DNA of 64,000 bases from Paenibacillus chibensis (GCF_004001045.1 NZ_BIMK01000001.1:271928-335927); one strand, 5' to 3'. Counted from the first letter of the stretch, positions 8,573 through 17,884 are shown. Made by a program: numbers and translations. The notes: generated from the sequence alone by a model not told the origin.

Positions 8573-9697
8573 TCATGAAGAATATTGTAAGTATAATTTC
8601 TTCAGCTCGTTGACGGCATAAGTCAGGGAATATTGGCTTTTCGCCTTATCCCAGGCCGTCCGGGCCAGATCGTAGCGGTATAGCGGATCCGTGATGACCT
8701 TCTCCAAAGCCTCGCTAAGCGCGATGTAATCCTCAGACGGCACCAGCAGACCGTTTACGCCATCCTCAATCTGCTCGGCAATGCCTCCGACATCCGTACC
8801 GACCAGGGCAAGGCAGCTGAGCGCCGCCTCGGCGAATACGGAGCCGAATGCCTCCGCACGCGACGGCAGGACGAAGATATCGAAGAATGGCATAAATTCC
8901 TCGGGATGAAGCGTATATCCGTAAAAAATGGTTTCGTTGTAAATGCCAAGCTGCTTGGCCAGCGTTTCAAGCTCCGTGCGGTACGGGCCGTCGCCGATAA
9001 TATGAAGTACATAGTCCAGGCCTTTGTTTTTCAGTTCCGCACAGGCTTTAAGTAAAATGTCGAGTCCCTTGGCCGGCACCAGGCGGCAAACCGTAATCAG
9101 CTGCGGCACTTCATTCTCATGCGGTACAGGCTTGAAACGTTTTTCGTCGAATCCGTTTGGGGTCACGCCGATCTGTTCGGGATGCTCCACATAAGGGCTC
9201 AAATAGTCGGCGAATGACCGCGACACGGTCAGCATCCGTTCGCTTTTTAGTTCCAGCTCCCGGTACAGGGAGACGAGAAAGCGGTGTTCCGGACCATCAG
9301 CCTTGATTTTCCCGTTCAATATCAGCTCTTTCTCGTAGCTCGAGTGGATGGTTTGAATCAGCGGCGCTTCCGGAAACACCTGCTTCATGGCCAGGCCCGC
9401 GATCGGATGATGGGCGTGAATCAGATCGTACGGCTTTTGTATACGAAGCTTCGTCCACCACAAGTAATCCCTGTAGGTTTGGATGTATTTCTGCACCGTG
9501 GGACTGTCCCCGTACTCCCTCCAATCGAAGGTTTCGAATCGGATTTCTTCCTGCCCTTTATTGCGGATGCGCTTCGGCAGCCAGAACATCTCCATATCCC
9601 ATCTCGATGATTGAAATCTCTCCTGCATATAAGGAATCATCGAGGATACACCACCCGGCTGCTCTGGTGGAAAGAAGAGTGCTTGCAGTAATCTCAT
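8573..9697 (-). CDS. Glycosyltransferase family 4 protein
   Basis: A 374-residue GT-B fold retaining glycosyltransferase. The N-terminal domain starts MRLLQALFFPPEQPGGVSSMI, with the Gly-rich loop typical of GT4 acceptor domains. The C-terminal domain carries the nucleotide-sugar site including the EAFGSVFAEA signature (about residues 282-291) and a GIAEQIEDGVNGLLV segment. Acceptor and donor cannot be assigned. It is the first gene of a probable three-gene unit with yhaO and yhaN, an odd functional neighbour that may be incidental. It is divergent from the GGDEF gene across a 109-base promoter region. Confidence 0.88.
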   Translation of the reverse strand: MRLLQALFFPPEQPGGVSSMIPYMQERFQSSRWDMEMFWLPKRIRNKGQEEIRFETFDWREYGDSPTVQKYIQTYRDYLWWTKLRIQKPYDLIHAHHPIAGLAMKQVFPEAPLIQTIHSSYEKELILNGKIKADGPEHRFLVSLYRELELKSERMLTVSRSFADYLSPYVEHPEQIGVTPNGFDEKRFKPVPHENEVPQLITVCRLVPAKGLDILLKACAELKNKGLDYVLHIIGDGPYRTELETLAKQLGIYNETIFYGYTLHPEEFMPFFDIFVLPSRAEAFGSVFAEAALSCLALVGTDVGGIAEQIEDGVNGLLVPSEDYIALSEALEKVITDPLYRYDLARTAWDKAKSQYSLTYAVNELKKLYLQYSS

Positions 9698-9806
9698 GGG
9701 GAAAACGCCCCTTTCCGTATTCTCTTTTTCGTTTCAGGATCTTTGGAATTATGATATATTGGAACATATGTTTCAGTAAAGGAAAACCATTATCGGGAGC
9801 CGATCT

Positions 9807-10958
9807 ATGATCATGCCTTACGTTTCTGTATCATTTCCTTCCGCTGCGGCGGGCATTGCGTCAGCATGCAGTCTGTACATCATACTCATCATGACGCTGA
9901 TGTGCCTCATTATGTACAGCAAACAGCGAAAAAAAGCCTATTTGTCGATGGTGACTGCCTTTCTTTTCATTATGACATACGAAAGTCTGAACATCCATTT
10001 TGCTTTTTCGAACCATCCGGGGAGAAGCTTCGAATGGGCCGCGGATATCCGGATTATTTCCTTCCTGCTGCTGAATATATCGGTTTATCAGCTGTACAGG
10101 CGGATGAACAAGGCGGCTTATGCGATATTTTCGGCGATGCTGCTGCTGTTTTTGCTGCCGCTGCTTTCAGATTTCTTTCCTTCCATGGGGACTGGCTGGC
10201 AGTCGATTTACTTGGATGTCTACCCGTTGGGTATTCTAGTCGTAGGAGCTGCCTTTATCTGGCGGCGGATCGGCCAACGAGGGAAATTCGCTGCAGGAAT
10301 GGCGGTCTACTTCGTCTACATCGCTCTTGGGATGCTGTCCCGTTATACGGAGCATCACAGCTCCTGGATGGAATCGACTGAGGTATGGCTGCCGCTCGTC
10401 TATTACACTGTCATCTTTCTGATTCTGTTCGAGCGGATTGTGGAGCTCATGCAATCCATTTACCGTTCCTCCATTACAGACGGGCTGACCAACTTGTACA
10501 ACCGGAGATTTTTTACGAAGCAGCTTAACCGTTACGTGGATCAAGGCGCCAAAGTATCGATGATCTTTTGCGATATCGACAATTTCAAGAAGCTGAACGA
10601 TACCCAGGGCCACCATCAGGCGGACCTTGTCTTGAAGCAAGTCGCCGCCATCATTGACGAGGAAGTCGCAGAGGTCGGGTTAAGCGGCAGATTTGGCGGG
10701 GAGGAGCTTGTGGCGCTTGTCGTCGACAAGCGGGCGAAGGTTGCACAAATCGCTGAACGCATCCGCGCCCGGGTAGCCGAAGAAACGATCGTCACCATAA
10801 GCGTAGGCTACAGCACCCTGCGCAAGAACGTAACAGGGGAAGAGTTGGTACAACAGGCCGACCAGGCCATGTACCGCTCCAAGACCACCGGAAAAAACAA
10901 GGTGTCCCCTTACCGGAGCCCTTCCTCCAAAAAAGAAATCGAAGAAACAGGAACATGA
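9807..10958 (+). CDS. Membrane-anchored GGDEF-domain protein (putative diguanylate cyclase)
   Basis: A 383-residue protein with about seven hydrophobic helices in the first 215 residues, followed by a GGDEF domain beginning at DGLTNLYNRRFF. The active-site loop reads FGGEEL (about residues 296-301), a mild variant of GGEEF that keeps the catalytic acidic residues. The substrate Asp lies in IFCDIDNFKKLND. No RxxD inhibitory site is visible five residues before the GGEEL, so product inhibition may be absent. The start is the ATG at 9807 with GGGAG seven bases upstream. The sensor ligand is unknown. Confidence 0.85.
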   Translation: MIMPYVSVSFPSAAAGIASACSLYIILIMTLMCLIMYSKQRKKAYLSMVTAFLFIMTYESLNIHFAFSNHPGRSFEWAADIRIISFLLLNISVYQLYRRMNKAAYAIFSAMLLLFLLPLLSDFFPSMGTGWQSIYLDVYPLGILVVGAAFIWRRIGQRGKFAAGMAVYFVYIALGMLSRYTEHHSSWMESTEVWLPLVYYTVIFLILFERIVELMQSIYRSSITDGLTNLYNRRFFTKQLNRYVDQGAKVSMIFCDIDNFKKLNDTQGHHQADLVLKQVAAIIDEEVAEVGLSGRFGGEELVALVVDKRAKVAQIAERIRARVAEETIVTISVGYSTLRKNVTGEELVQQADQAMYRSKTTGKNKVSPYRSPSSKKEIEETGT

Positions 10959-11051
10959 CATCAAGAAATAAGACATATTACAACGAAATGCTTCCATACA
11001 TAGGGAATTTATATTCCCCTTACATCAATGATTCACAAAGGAGTTTGAAGC

Positions 11052-12401
11052 ATGGGCAAAGAAAAACTGCCTTCAGCATACATTGAAGAAATGAAACCGA
11101 TACTTGGCGGGGATCTTCCCGCCTTTTTGCACAGCTATGACCTTCCGCGCACGCAGGGTTTGCGCTTTAATAACCTGAAAGCCACACCGGAGCTCAAGCA
11201 AGCCGTTATATCCCTGTTTGATCTGAGGCCCGTTCCGTGGTGCCCGAGCGGCTATTATTACCCCGAGGGCTCAAGACCAGGCAAACACGCTTATCACCAG
11301 GCAGGCCTCTATTACATCCAAGAACCTTCCGCGATGTCGGCCGTCGAGCTGCTGGATCCCAAGCCGGGCGAAACCGTTCTGGACCTCGCTGCCGCACCTG
11401 GAGGTAAGAGCACCCATATCGCTTCCAAAATGAATGGAGAGGGCCTGCTCATCTCCAACGAAATACATCCCGATCGCGCCAAAATTCTCGCGGAAAATGT
11501 GGAGCGGATGGGCATCTCCAATGCGCTCGTCACCTGCGCGGCTCCCGATGAGCTGTCACGGCGTTTCCCGGCAGCCTTTGACCGGATTATGCTGGATGCT
11601 CCCTGCTCGGGAGAAGGCATGTTCCGCAAGGATCCGAAAGCGATGGAGGAATGGTCCCCGGCCATGGTCGATCTATGCGCCACCCGTCAGCGGGACATTC
11701 TGTATCATGCCTATGCGATGCTCAAACCCGGCGGAACGTTGGCCTATTCGACCTGCACCTTTAACCGCAGTGAAAATGAAGATATGATGGAGCATTTTAC
11801 GACAGCCTATCCGGATATGACGCTCGTGGAGATGAGAAGGCTATGGCCGCATCACGAGGCGGGAGAAGGACATTTCGTAGCTCTGCTGAGCAAGCAGGAA
11901 GCTTCTGATCCGGAGGGCGGCGGCAAAGACCGGAAACGGCCGCGGAAGACGCAGGATAAAGGGAGAACGACGGCGGAGCAAGCCGCGCTGCGTGATTTTG
12001 CTTCATGGGCGGCTGAAGAGCTTCCCGGCTACCGAGTGCCGGCAGGCAGCCCGGTTCTGTTCGGCGATGCCCTTTATCTCGTCCCTGTGCCAGAGATGCT
12101 TGATATCGCCGGACTCAAGCTTCCAAGGGCCGGTCTGCACCTGGCTCACATGAAGAAAAACCGGATCGAGCCCGCGCATGCCCTTGCGATGGCGATTAGC
12201 CCGCAGCAAGCCAAAAATACGGTCCAGCTCATGGCAGATGATCCGCATGTGGACCTGTATCTGCGCGGAGAAATCCTGCCGGTCGATCCTTCCCTGCGGG
12301 GCTGGACCCTGGTTACCGTCGACGGCCTTCCTTTGGGCTGGGGCAAAGCCAGCGGCGGACAGTTGAAGAATCATGTCCCCAAAGGACTGCGGCAGGTATA
12401 A
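11052..12401 (+). CDS. RsmF/RsmB-type RNA cytosine-C5 methyltransferase (copy 1)
   Basis: A 449-residue SAM-dependent RNA m5C methyltransferase of the NOL1/NOP2/Sun family. The SAM-binding motif LDLAAAPGGKST is near residues 113-124; the PCSGEGMFRKDP motif (about 194-205) and STCTF motif (about 240) hold the two cysteines used for catalysis and release. The C-terminal 180 residues match the accessory RNA-binding part of RsmF proteins, after a Lys/Arg-rich linker. AAAGGAG lies 8 bases before the ATG. A second member lies at 14172-15734 in opposite orientation. The target base is not known; rRNA is likely. Confidence 0.9.
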   Translation: MGKEKLPSAYIEEMKPILGGDLPAFLHSYDLPRTQGLRFNNLKATPELKQAVISLFDLRPVPWCPSGYYYPEGSRPGKHAYHQAGLYYIQEPSAMSAVELLDPKPGETVLDLAAAPGGKSTHIASKMNGEGLLISNEIHPDRAKILAENVERMGISNALVTCAAPDELSRRFPAAFDRIMLDAPCSGEGMFRKDPKAMEEWSPAMVDLCATRQRDILYHAYAMLKPGGTLAYSTCTFNRSENEDMMEHFTTAYPDMTLVEMRRLWPHHEAGEGHFVALLSKQEASDPEGGGKDRKRPRKTQDKGRTTAEQAALRDFASWAAEELPGYRVPAGSPVLFGDALYLVPVPEMLDIAGLKLPRAGLHLAHMKKNRIEPAHALAMAISPQQAKNTVQLMADDPHVDLYLRGEILPVDPSLRGWTLVTVDGLPLGWGKASGGQLKNHVPKGLRQV

Positions 12402-12482
12402 AGCAATCCATCAAATCGCGGCCCTGCTCCAAAGCCTATTCAGGTACTAGGCGGAAGCCCTGAAATCATTCCATATATCAAA

Positions 12483-12526
12483 AAAGGTTACCCTTCAGCC
12501 GAATATCCGGCCGGGGTAACCTTTTA
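12483..12526. terminator. Bidirectional terminator
   Basis: Arms AAAAGGTTACCC (12483-12494) and GGGTAACCTTTT (12515-12526) pair perfectly, with A/T tracts on both flanks. It lies between the convergent RsmF-type gene and the Cof-type hydrolase gene. Confidence 0.88.
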
Positions 12527-12529
12527 TGT

Positions 12530-13342
12530 TTAGGACAGGCAGTATTTGAGAAGCGCTTCGTGCACGCCATCCTCATTATTGGAGGCTGTCACTTCATTGG
12601 CGGCTGCCTTGACCTCCAGCGGGGAGTTGTCCATGGCGATGCCGAGTCCCGCAAAGGTGAGCATCGTAATGTCGTTAAAATAATTGCCGATCGCGAGCAC
12701 TTCCTCCGGCAAAATGCCCCGGCGCTCGGCCAACTGCTTCAGCGCGTTGCCTTTGGACGCATCGGGATGCATCAGATCCACGAAATACTCGCCGCTGCGC
12801 AAAATGTTGAACTCAGGCTTCCACTGCACGATCTCCTCATACAGCTTATCCAGAACATCGGCATGATCAAAGGCCGTCACTTTCACGACAGGCTCCTTAA
12901 ATTCCTGCAAACGCGGCAGGTTTGCGGGCAGCATCAGGAAATTTTCGTACATGCTGCGTACCTCGACGGCCATGCCTTCCACGCTGTCTACATACATATG
13001 AAAAGCGGTATTCACATCGAAATGAATGCGCTGCTCACGGAAATAATCCATGTACGGGATCAGCGCCTGGGTATCCATCGCAAACTGATGCACGACTTCC
13101 TTCGTCACGACATCTACCGTGGCAGCTCCGTTATGGCTAATCACATAACCGGTCAGTCCGATTTGTTCCATGAACGGAATTGAGTTTTGCGGGCCTCTAC
13201 CAGTGCAGAGCACGATCTCGGCTCCGCTCCGGGAAACTTCCTGAATCGTCTGTTTCGTCCGTTCGCTCAGTTCATGATTGTCATTCAGCAGGGTTCCGTC
13301 AACATCCAGTGCGATCAGCTTGTATTTCACTTCTCCATCCAT
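12530..13342 (-). CDS. Cof-type HAD-IIB sugar-phosphate phosphatase
   Basis: A 270-residue HAD-superfamily hydrolase of the Cof/YidA group. Motif I is LIALDVDGTLLND with the nucleophile Asp; motif II is LCTGR; the motif III/IV region is DASKGNALKQL followed by AIGNYFNDITML. A type IIB cap lies between. Family members dephosphorylate sugar phosphates or flavin precursors; the substrate is unknown. The start is either ATG at 13342, which sits right against AAAAGG, or GTG at 13330 (residue 5), which has better spacing. Confidence 0.88.
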   Translation of the reverse strand: MDGEVKYKLIALDVDGTLLNDNHELSERTKQTIQEVSRSGAEIVLCTGRGPQNSIPFMEQIGLTGYVISHNGAATVDVVTKEVVHQFAMDTQALIPYMDYFREQRIHFDVNTAFHMYVDSVEGMAVEVRSMYENFLMLPANLPRLQEFKEPVVKVTAFDHADVLDKLYEEIVQWKPEFNILRSGEYFVDLMHPDASKGNALKQLAERRGILPEEVLAIGNYFNDITMLTFAGLGIAMDNSPLEVKAAANEVTASNNEDGVHEALLKYCLS

Positions 13343-13422
13343 CCTTTTATGTCTTTTCGTCTATTGTAATACAGGTGTGTTATCGAAGTGTAACCTGTAT
13401 TTTTTTACCAAGTCGGATATGC

Positions 13423-14175
13423 TTACTCATTCCCCTTCAAAAGCCCTAGCTCATCATCTGTTAACTCACGGTATTCCCCGAGCTTGAGTGAAGGATCCAA
13501 ACTCAGATTGCCCATGCGGTTTCGTTTTAAATAAAGGACTTTTTTGCCAACCGACTCGAACATCCGTTTGACCTGATGAAATTTGCCTTCATGGATGGTC
13601 AGTTCGATCCGGGACAGCACCTCTTCTCCCTGCTGTTCCTTGTCCAGAACAGTCAATTCGCCCGGCAATGTGACATAGCCGTCGTCCAGCGTGACGCCCT
13701 TGGCGAACTGCCGCACATCTTCCTCGCCCACATCCCCGGAGACCAGCGCCGTGTACGTCTTGGGCACATGCCGTTTCGGGGACAGCAGCTCATGCGCCAG
13801 CTTGCCGTCATTGGTCAACAGCAGCAGACCTTCCGTATCTTTATCCAGGCGCCCTACTGGAAAAGGCTCGAATGCGAGCAGCTCGGGAGCAAGCAGATCC
13901 AGCACCGTCCGGTCGCGCCGGTCCTCTGTTGCCGATACCACGCCCGGCGGCTTATGCAGCATCACGTAAATAAATTCTCTGTATACGATCTGCTCCCCCT
14001 CCAGCAGGATGACATCCGATTCAGGCTGGACATGCATTCCGCTGTCTTTGGCCCGGATGCCGTTTACAGTAATCAGTCCTTGCTTCACGTACTTCTTGAT
14101 ATCACTGCGGCTGCCGTACCCCATATGGGTCAGCACCTTGTCGAGCCTCAGCGTCGTTCTTCCTTTTCCGCTCAT
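13423..14175 (-). CDS. RsuA-family 16S rRNA pseudouridine synthase
   Basis: A 250-residue protein with an N-terminal S4 RNA-binding domain (RLDKVLTHMGYGSRSDIKKYVKQG) and a catalytic domain containing GRLDKDTEGLLLLTNDG, where the Asp after RL is the catalytic residue (about residue 108). The sequence around KRHVPKTY fits the RsuA branch that modifies a single small-subunit uridine. The start ATG at 14175 overlaps the stop codon of the upstream methyltransferase gene (ATGA) and has GGAGGTGG eight bases upstream; the open extension to 14232 lies inside the neighbour. The pair is therefore translationally coupled, both acting on RNA. Confidence 0.9.
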   Translation of the reverse strand: MSGKGRTTLRLDKVLTHMGYGSRSDIKKYVKQGLITVNGIRAKDSGMHVQPESDVILLEGEQIVYREFIYVMLHKPPGVVSATEDRRDRTVLDLLAPELLAFEPFPVGRLDKDTEGLLLLTNDGKLAHELLSPKRHVPKTYTALVSGDVGEEDVRQFAKGVTLDDGYVTLPGELTVLDKEQQGEEVLSRIELTIHEGKFHQVKRMFESVGKKVLYLKRNRMGNLSLDPSLKLGEYRELTDDELGLLKGNE

Positions 14176-15734
14176 ATCGAGGTCCACCTCCACCCTGCAG
14201 GGTATTCGTTTTTCAAAAATCCGTCCTGCCATTTGCCGAAGCCAGCCGAATAGCCGTCAATGCATACAAGCACATAGCCCTTTGCCGCCATGCCTTCGGA
14301 GCATGCAATGCGCTGTGCTTCCACATCCAGCGTCTCGCCTTTTAAATAACGGACGGCTTCACCGGTTTCAGATGTCAAAGAAAGCACGCGGTGAAACTCT
14401 TCCGGATGCAGTGCTGTGGCCAGCGGATGTGCAGGCACGAAGCGTCCATTTTTGGCATCTCCCATATACCAGCCGGGACGCACCACTTTCAGCCCGTCCA
14501 GCGCTTCGGCTGGCAGCGGGGACTGATAGATATGCTGGCCGTACACGATGGTATATCCTCCGGGCTCAAAGGCAAGATGACTCTTAATAAACTGCTCGTA
14601 GGCTTCCAGAGGATCGGCCATTGGCGCTGCGGCTGCTTTCGGTGACCCCTTGCCCTTTTTACCGCTGCTTCGCCCCCGTTCGGGACGCATCTGTTCCTTG
14701 CTGCGAAGCCGTTCTCTTCCGTCCGCATGGGATGCAGGCGTGGTTTGCAGAAGCTCAGGCTCCTCTTCCCGCGTGCCATCATGCTGAAGCACGGCCAGAA
14801 AATGTCCTTCTCCTTCAATAAGATGGGGCCACAGCCGGGCGGTGTGCTTCGTCTGCTCCCAGATCTCTGCGGGGATGGCCCGGGCTAGTTCTTCATTTCC
14901 CTTGAGCCATTCCGGTTCTCCCTGAGCGAAGCATCCGCTTCGCTCAGGCGTCCGTACATGGAAATGCTCATGCTCGGCAATGAATTCCGCAATGATCGCT
15001 TCATTTTCTTCCGGTGAGAAGGTGCAGGTGGAATACACGATGCGGCCGCCAGGTTTCAGCATTTTTGCCGCGGATTTCAGAATATCCCGCTGCATGGCGG
15101 CATATTTGAGCGGCGATTGAGCGTCCCACTGCCGGACCATGTCCTCATCCTTGCGGAACATGCCTTCTCCGGAGCAGGGGGCATCGACGAGAATTTTATC
15201 GAAGAAGCCAGGGAATTTCCCGGCGATCCGTTCGGGATGCTCCTGCAAAACAACGCCGTTGCGCACGCCGTACAGCTCCAGATTTTTGGCCAGCGCCTTT
15301 GTGCGTTCCGAGTTCAGATCATTGCTGATCAACAGCCCCTGCCCCTGAAGCTTGGCCGCGATTTGCGTGGATTTCCCTCCCGGAGCGGCGCAGAGATCAA
15401 GCACCTTTTCCCCCGGCTTCACATCCAGCATCTCTACCGGAGCCATAGCGCTCGGTTCTTGTATATAGTAAAGACCGGCATGGTAATAAGGATGCCTTCC
15501 CGGTCTTTCTCCTGTTTCCGTATAATATCCCGTAGGACACCATGGGATCGGCTTGAGCCGCCAAGGGCTAAGCGATAGCAGGTCTTCCACGGAAATTTTC
15601 AATGTATTAACCCGGATCCCGCTGTACGGGTCATGGTCGTACGATGCGATGAAGCGGTCGTATTGATCTTGTAATATCGACTTCATCCGCTCCTCGAAAG
15701 CGGCGGGCAGCTGCAGCGCCATGTCATTCATCAT
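14172..15734 (-). CDS. RsmF/RsmB-type RNA cytosine-C5 methyltransferase (copy 2)
   Basis: A 520-residue paralogue of the gene at 11052-12401. It shares the N-terminal start pattern (GIRVNTLK...PIPWCPTGYY), LDLCAAPGGKST, PCSGEGMFRKDE and STCTF motifs, so it should be catalytically competent. It is longer because of a Lys/Arg/Ser-rich insertion at about residues 335-375 between the methyltransferase domain and the C-terminal accessory domain. It is coupled by ATGA overlap to the pseudouridine synthase gene. The exact start among the ATG codons at 15734, 15731 and 15722 is uncertain. Its RNA target probably differs from that of copy 1. Confidence 0.9.
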   Translation of the reverse strand: MMNDMALQLPAAFEERMKSILQDQYDRFIASYDHDPYSGIRVNTLKISVEDLLSLSPWRLKPIPWCPTGYYTETGERPGRHPYYHAGLYYIQEPSAMAPVEMLDVKPGEKVLDLCAAPGGKSTQIAAKLQGQGLLISNDLNSERTKALAKNLELYGVRNGVVLQEHPERIAGKFPGFFDKILVDAPCSGEGMFRKDEDMVRQWDAQSPLKYAAMQRDILKSAAKMLKPGGRIVYSTCTFSPEENEAIIAEFIAEHEHFHVRTPERSGCFAQGEPEWLKGNEELARAIPAEIWEQTKHTARLWPHLIEGEGHFLAVLQHDGTREEEPELLQTTPASHADGRERLRSKEQMRPERGRSSGKKGKGSPKAAAAPMADPLEAYEQFIKSHLAFEPGGYTIVYGQHIYQSPLPAEALDGLKVVRPGWYMGDAKNGRFVPAHPLATALHPEEFHRVLSLTSETGEAVRYLKGETLDVEAQRIACSEGMAAKGYVLVCIDGYSAGFGKWQDGFLKNEYPAGWRWTSI

Positions 15735-15874
15735 CCTGTTCTGTCTTGGCTTAATTGAACCCGTCCCATTTTACCATATTTGGCGAAAAAGCTCTCTATC
15801 CTGCACCTATCCATAAGGAACGAATCCATCGATACAGTGATTATACAGAGCATGTCGGCAACGGCGGAATCAAC

Positions 15875-15912
15875 GAAAACAGCCTGCGATCCGCGAGGAC
15901 CTGCAGGCTGTT
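15875..15912 (-). terminator. Likely terminator after relQ
   Basis: Perfect 10-bp arms AACAGCCTGC (15878-15887) and GCAGGCTGTT (15903-15912) with a 15-base loop. On the minus strand a short TTTT follows. It lies 30 bases after the relQ stop. The rest of the 208-base gap toward the methyltransferase gene shows no other clear feature. Confidence 0.55.
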
Positions 15913-15942
15913 CACGTCCTATAATGCAATACTCTTTATCCC

Positions 15943-16764
15943 TTAATCCTCTTGCGAGTCATCCTTCCGGTAAGCCTTCATCAGCTTCTGCACATCATCC
16001 AGCAATTCCTTCATGTCCTCCATATCGCGGTTTTCATTCTGGTTAAGCCAAATGCGGTTAAACCGTTCTTGGAACTCCATTGCCTCGTTGACAAGATGAT
16101 AAAAGTACAGCTGATGAATCAAGGTCAGCACGCGGGAGGTCACGTTGGAATCATCTTCAAACTTCTTCTGGGCCTCCAAAATTTCTTCGCGGATACTCGA
16201 CATCTCATTGTCCAGAACCGCGGCCGCTTCCGCCGCCTTCTGAAGTCGTCTGCGCATTTCTCCCGGCAGGCTCTCTTTGTACTTATAGCTTAGGGAATGC
16301 TCGATCGTCGCCCAGAAATTCATCGCCAGCGTCCGAATCTGGATTTCAGCCAGAACCTGCTTCTGACCCAGTGCAGTCTGCACGGGATACTCGACAATCA
16401 TATGGAAGCTGCGGTAGCCGCTTTCCTTGTAATTCGTAATATAGTCTTTTTCATATAAAACCTTCAGGTCTTTCCGCTTACGGATGTACTCGGCCACGCG
16501 CCGGATATCCTCCACAAACTGGCACATGATGCGGATGCCGGCGATATCCTCGATCCCGGTCTCCAGCTGGTCCATCGGCACGCTCAAACGCTGGGCTTTT
16601 TCCAAAATGCTGGAAATCCGTTTCACGCGGCCCGTTACGAATTCGATCGGCGCGTATTCCTCGCGTTTTTTCAGCTCCGCGCGCATGGTCTTGAATTTGA
16701 CTTTAAGTTCTTCAACGGCTTGCTCATACGGTAGTAAAAACAATCCCCAATCCCTGCCGTCCAT
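15943..16764 (-). CDS. relQ: Small alarmone synthetase of the RelQ/YjbM type
   Basis: GTP pyrophosphokinase making (p)ppGpp-type alarmones, without the hydrolase or TGS domains of Rel. Seen motifs: DWGLFLLPYEQAVEELKVK at the N-terminus, GRVKRISSI, DIAGIRIMCQF, NYKESGYRSFHMIVE and EIQIRTLAMNFWATIEHSLSYK, the last two forming the nucleotide and metal site. At 273 residues it is longer than the well-known RelQ proteins (about 210); the extra C-terminal portion is acidic and helical. The start ATG at 16764 has AGGAGG seven bases upstream. It lies 25 bases after pyrD on the same strand and is probably co-transcribed. Confidence 0.88.
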   Translation of the reverse strand: MDGRDWGLFLLPYEQAVEELKVKFKTMRAELKKREEYAPIEFVTGRVKRISSILEKAQRLSVPMDQLETGIEDIAGIRIMCQFVEDIRRVAEYIRKRKDLKVLYEKDYITNYKESGYRSFHMIVEYPVQTALGQKQVLAEIQIRTLAMNFWATIEHSLSYKYKESLPGEMRRRLQKAAEAAAVLDNEMSSIREEILEAQKKFEDDSNVTSRVLTLIHQLYFYHLVNEAMEFQERFNRIWLNQNENRDMEDMKELLDDVQKLMKAYRKDDSQED

Positions 16765-16789
16765 TCACATGCCTCCTGTCTATCTCCCT

Positions 16790-17884
16790 TTAGCGATGGT
16801 CTGCTCCTACGGCTTCGGAAATATGTGAAAATCCGTCACGGCGCAGAAGCTCCCTGAGTCCGGCGTGCAGCCGGCGGTTCACTTCGGGCCCTTCATATAT
16901 TAATGCGGTATAAATCTCAACCAGGCTTGCCCCGGCTCGGATTTTCTCATAAGCATCCGCTGCGGTAAATATGCCTCCGGAGCCGATGATCGGCAGCGTC
17001 CCGCCCGTCTGTCGGTATACACGGGAAATAACCTCTGTGGAACGTGCCCGCAGCGGTCTGCCGCTAATCCCACCTGTTTCTTTCTTGTTCGGATGGGTTA
17101 GCCCTTCCCTGCCAATCGTGGTATTCGTGGCGATAATTCCGGAGATTCCGCTCACGGCGAGCGCATCCACCATCATTTCCAGCTCCTCGTTGCTTACATC
17201 GGGAGCAATTTTCACCAGTATATGTTTGGATTTGCCGAAGCTTTGCGCCTGCTGTCGCATCTCTTCCATAATATGCGCGATCAGCGAAGAAAGCTCGCTG
17301 CCGTACTGCAGATTCCGCAAATCAGGCGTATTCGGGGAGCTGATATTCACAACGAAAAAATCGCCGTAGGGATACAGCTTGCGCAAACATTCCTGATAAT
17401 CCTTATAAGCCTCTTCATTCGGGGTCACCTTGTTCTTGCCGATATTGACGGCCACGGGAATCGTCCGGCTCTTCAGGGCAGACAGCTTTTGTGCCATCGC
17501 TTCCGCACCTTCATTGTTGAACCCCATACGGTTGAGCAGCGCTTCGTCCGGGGGCAGCCTGAACAGCCGGGGTTGATCGTTGCCGGGTTGTCCTTTCGGC
17601 GTAACCGTCCCCACCTCCATGAATCCGAATCCGATGGAGGAAAAGCCTTCGACCGCAGCTGCATTTTTATCGAGTCCAGCCGCGAGTCCAACCGGCGTCG
17701 GAAAGTGAAGCCCGAACAAATCGACTGCCAGATCCTGCGTTTCACTGACGCCGTACATGCTTTGCAAAAGGCCGGTGCCTCCCGGCATCGATCCGGCTGT
17801 ATGTAGTCCTCCGATCACTAAATGATGCGCTTTCTCCGGGTCCATCTTAAAAAAAATCGGTTTTGCCACGTTTCTGTACAGCAC
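16790..17884 (-). CDS. pyrD: Dihydroorotate dehydrogenase (quinone), class 2
   Basis: A 364-residue FMN enzyme that oxidises dihydroorotate to orotate and passes electrons to the quinone pool at the membrane. The N-terminal helical extension with FFKMDPEKAHH is the class 2 hallmark. The active-site segment NISSPNTPDLRNLQ (Ser base), the SGGIFTAADAYEKI phosphate site and TNTT are all present. It stands outside a pyrimidine operon, unlike the class 1B enzyme in the B. subtilis pyr operon. The start is GTG at 17884, preceded by a GAGAGGA element. Confidence 0.92.
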   Translation of the reverse strand: MLYRNVAKPIFFKMDPEKAHHLVIGGLHTAGSMPGGTGLLQSMYGVSETQDLAVDLFGLHFPTPVGLAAGLDKNAAAVEGFSSIGFGFMEVGTVTPKGQPGNDQPRLFRLPPDEALLNRMGFNNEGAEAMAQKLSALKSRTIPVAVNIGKNKVTPNEEAYKDYQECLRKLYPYGDFFVVNISSPNTPDLRNLQYGSELSSLIAHIMEEMRQQAQSFGKSKHILVKIAPDVSNEELEMMVDALAVSGISGIIATNTTIGREGLTHPNKKETGGISGRPLRARSTEVISRVYRQTGGTLPIIGSGGIFTAADAYEKIRAGASLVEIYTALIYEGPEVNRRLHAGLRELLRRDGFSHISEAVGADHR

